Shown here piece after piece: positions 24,710 to 27,134 of a stretch of 27,134 bases of DNA (position 1 is the first letter of the stretch; each line of letters starts with the position of its first letter). The position numbers and the translations under genes were made by a program. This DNA comes from Erythrobacter sp. UBA2510 (GTDB lineage: Bacteria; Pseudomonadota; Alphaproteobacteria; Sphingomonadales; Sphingomonadaceae), in assembly GCA_002341345.1 (NCBI GenBank), contig DDNW01000190.1, positions 1 through 27,134 on the forward strand, given 5' to 3'. Under the pieces are notes generated by a model that did not search any database, had not been told where the DNA came from, and was given only the letters and a program-made list of their open reading frames with translations.

Positions 24710-24713
<4 letters not shown>
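23490..24713 (-). CDS. trbI: Conjugal transfer protein TrbI (VirB10 family)
   Basis: This 407-residue VirB10-like protein spans the envelope and forms part of the type IV secretion core complex. It has a cytoplasmic Pro-rich N terminus, a membrane helix (about 43-62, LTVIGVAAGLGIGGSLIYAL), a Pro/Gln-rich periplasmic stretch, and the conserved C-terminal barrel with SIIPAALITGIRSDLPGQI, LIPQGARLIGEYDS and RPGHPLRVVITRDLVLEP. It overlaps trbG and the DUF2274 gene by 4 nt on each side. Confidence 0.95.
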
Positions 24714-25722
<1,009 letters not shown>

Positions 25723-25726
<4 letters not shown>

Positions 25727-26406
25727 TGCGACAGCTCCTTTGACCAGTTGAGGGCATTGACGAACACACCGAGCGGATTCTTGCGGAGTGCGTCCGGCGT
25801 GCGAGGCGGCTGCACGACGATGGTGAGGATCGCCGACCAGCGTTCGGTGGCGGCGAGGCTGCCGTCCTGATAGCGTCGCTCCGTCCAGGCGACGCGGAAG
25901 CTGTCCGGTGACGCGCGGATGACGCTTGATACGTCCACCGCCACCTGCACCCGCCCGACGTTGGCGAACGGGTCGTTGGCGCGAGCGTAATCGTTGAGCG
26001 CGACCGCGCCCCGATCGGTGGTGAAGTCATAGGCGCGAAGCCAGTTCTGACGAACGATGACCGGATCGGCCGGCACGCTCCTGACTTGCTCGATGAAGCG
26101 GGCGAGATGGAACGCGATCTGCGGATCGGTCGGGCGATAGTCGGCGTTCGCCGGTGCGACGGTCTGGGCTTCGCCGAGCGCATCGACCTGCACCACCCAG
26201 GGCACCACGGTCCCGCGCGCCGACTGCCACACCAGCGCCGAGGCGAAGCCCGCCGACAGGATCAGGGAACCGAACGCCATGTAGCGCCAGTTTCGCGCCT
26301 GCACGCGGGCCGAGCCGATGCGCTCGTCCCAGACTTGGGCGGCCTTCTGGTAGGGGGTGACGGGTTCGGGCGTGGTGCCGTAGCGAACACTGGGGCGTCG
26401 GAACAT
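25723..26406 (-). CDS. trbF: Conjugal transfer protein TrbF (VirB8 family)
   Basis: This 227-residue VirB8-like inner-membrane protein has a short cytoplasmic N terminus containing TPYQKAAQVWDERIGSA (about 17-33), one membrane helix (about 44-62), and a periplasmic NTF2-like domain with RFIEQVRSVPADPVIVRQNWLRAYDF and PLGVFVNALNWSKEL. VirB8 proteins nucleate the transfer channel. The ATG shares one base with the trbL stop (TGATG), which implies coupled translation. Confidence 0.95.
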
Positions 26407-27134
26407 CAGGAGGACCTTTCGGAGAGGCTGACGACCGTGCCGCCGCCGCCATGATCTCCGGAGCGGAGGGCGTGGGCGGCGGTCGAGAGGCCGTGCTGGA
26501 GGGATTGCTGGCGCTTCATCCGGCGCGCCCAGTCCGGCGGGCCGTCATTGGCCGGGGCGGGCAGGGCACCACCTGCCATCCGTCCCCCGGTGGCGGCATA
26601 GGCTGCGCGGGCACCGGACTGCGCGCCGTCCGAGATCGCGCGTCGGAGCGGGCTGAACGCGGCGACGGCACCGGTTTTGCCGATAGCGGCCACGCCACCG
26701 ACGGACTTGCCCAGTGCGGTGCTGCATAACGCGGCACCAAGTTGGTAAGCGGCCGCGGTTCCGCTGCCAACCGCACTGGCACCGCGCAAGGCCGCGCCAC
26801 CGGTGCCAAGGGCCATCCGGGTTCCGGCCACACCGGCGACCGCGGCCCCGCCCACGGCGATACCGCTGCCGACTGCGGCGCCTGCACCGAGCTGCGGCCC
26901 GCCCGAGACAATGCCATTGGCGATGCCGGAACCGAAGATGCCGAGGGCGAGGAGCGCCAGCGCGCCAAGGACCACCGACATGGCGTCGTTGATCGTGGGT
27001 TCGCCCGCGAATCCGGCGGTGAACTCGCTGAAGATGGTGGAGCCGATGCCGACGATCACGGCCAGCACCAATACTTTGACGCCCGAAGAAATGACGAGGC
27101 CCAGCACGCGTTCGGCCATGAAGGCGGTCTTGCC
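26406..27134 (-). CDS. trbL: Conjugal transfer protein TrbL (VirB6 family), partial
   Basis: This is the C-terminal part of the polytopic inner-membrane channel protein TrbL. The frame stays open to the window edge; residues GKTAF before Met (27119) match the internal WNKTAFLAERVLG motif of TrbL, so that Met is not the start. About 242 residues are present and roughly 200 N-terminal residues lie outside the window. The visible part has two or three membrane helices (ISSGVKVLVLAVIVGIG, SVVLGALALLALGIFG), a Gly/Ala-rich stretch, and a hydrophilic C-terminal tail typical of TrbL. Confidence 0.93.
   Translation of the reverse strand, partial: GKTAFMAERVLGLVISSGVKVLVLAVIVGIGSTIFSEFTAGFAGEPTINDAMSVVLGALALLALGIFGSGIANGIVSGGPQLGAGAAVGSGIAVGGAAVAGVAGTRMALGTGGAALRGASAVGSGTAAAYQLGAALCSTALGKSVGGVAAIGKTGAVAAFSPLRRAISDGAQSGARAAYAATGGRMAGGALPAPANDGPPDWARRMKRQQSLQHGLSTAAHALRSGDHGGGGTVVSLSERSS

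Overview
The window reads as GC-rich alphaproteobacterial DNA, most likely from a sphingomonad (Sphingomonadaceae/Erythrobacteraceae). This rests on the family content: a cco operon of the alphaproteobacterial type, an FNR/FixK-class regulator, and a Tn4371-like trb conjugation operon with a DUF2274 gene. No rRNA gene, intact tRNA or CRISPR array is visible.

Region 1 (1-8000) looks like chromosomal backbone. A minus-strand operon ccoN-ccoO-ccoQ-ccoP-ccoG-ccoH-ccoI encodes a cbb3-type high-oxygen-affinity cytochrome oxidase and its assembly factors. A Crp/Fnr regulator lies upstream, and TTGAT-type operators sit in front of both the operon and the regulator. The copper-ATPase gene ccoI is cut after about 167 codons by the end of an IS6-family element (IS6100-like) at the very start of the window. 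An OmpW porin and an AhpD-like protein follow on the plus strand and end in a strong terminator.

Region 2 (about 8197-13442) is a 5.2 kb unit bounded by two perfect 20-bp direct repeats, each placed beside sequence that resembles a tRNA 3' end. It holds four plus-strand genes: an unrecognised two-gene pair (the first may be a PD-(D/E)xK-like nuclease) and a SIR2-APAZ gene translationally coupled to a catalytically dead short prokaryotic Argonaute. The second pair is a SPARSA-type NAD-depleting defence system. I read the whole unit as a small mobile defence cassette.

Region 3 (13500-17803) is a chromate-stress operon: chrB, chrA, an Fe/Mn superoxide dismutase with a twin-arginine signal, and a Cj0069-family protein. 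A dyad operator overlaps the presumed chrB promoter. Region 4 (17867-21893) holds a minus-strand two-component system facing away from three predicted exported proteins (DUF1259, PepSY and Rap1a/Tai-like). Region 5 (21992-27134) is the edge of a conjugative element: a LysR regulator and a TrbK-like entry-exclusion protein on the plus strand, then DUF2274, trbI, trbG, trbF and a partial trbL on the minus strand, coupled by 1-4 nt overlaps.

Together, regions 2-5 look like an integrative conjugative element, or stacked elements, carrying anti-phage and metal-resistance cargo and inserted beside an aerobic-respiration locus. No integrase is in the window, so the element's right end lies outside it.
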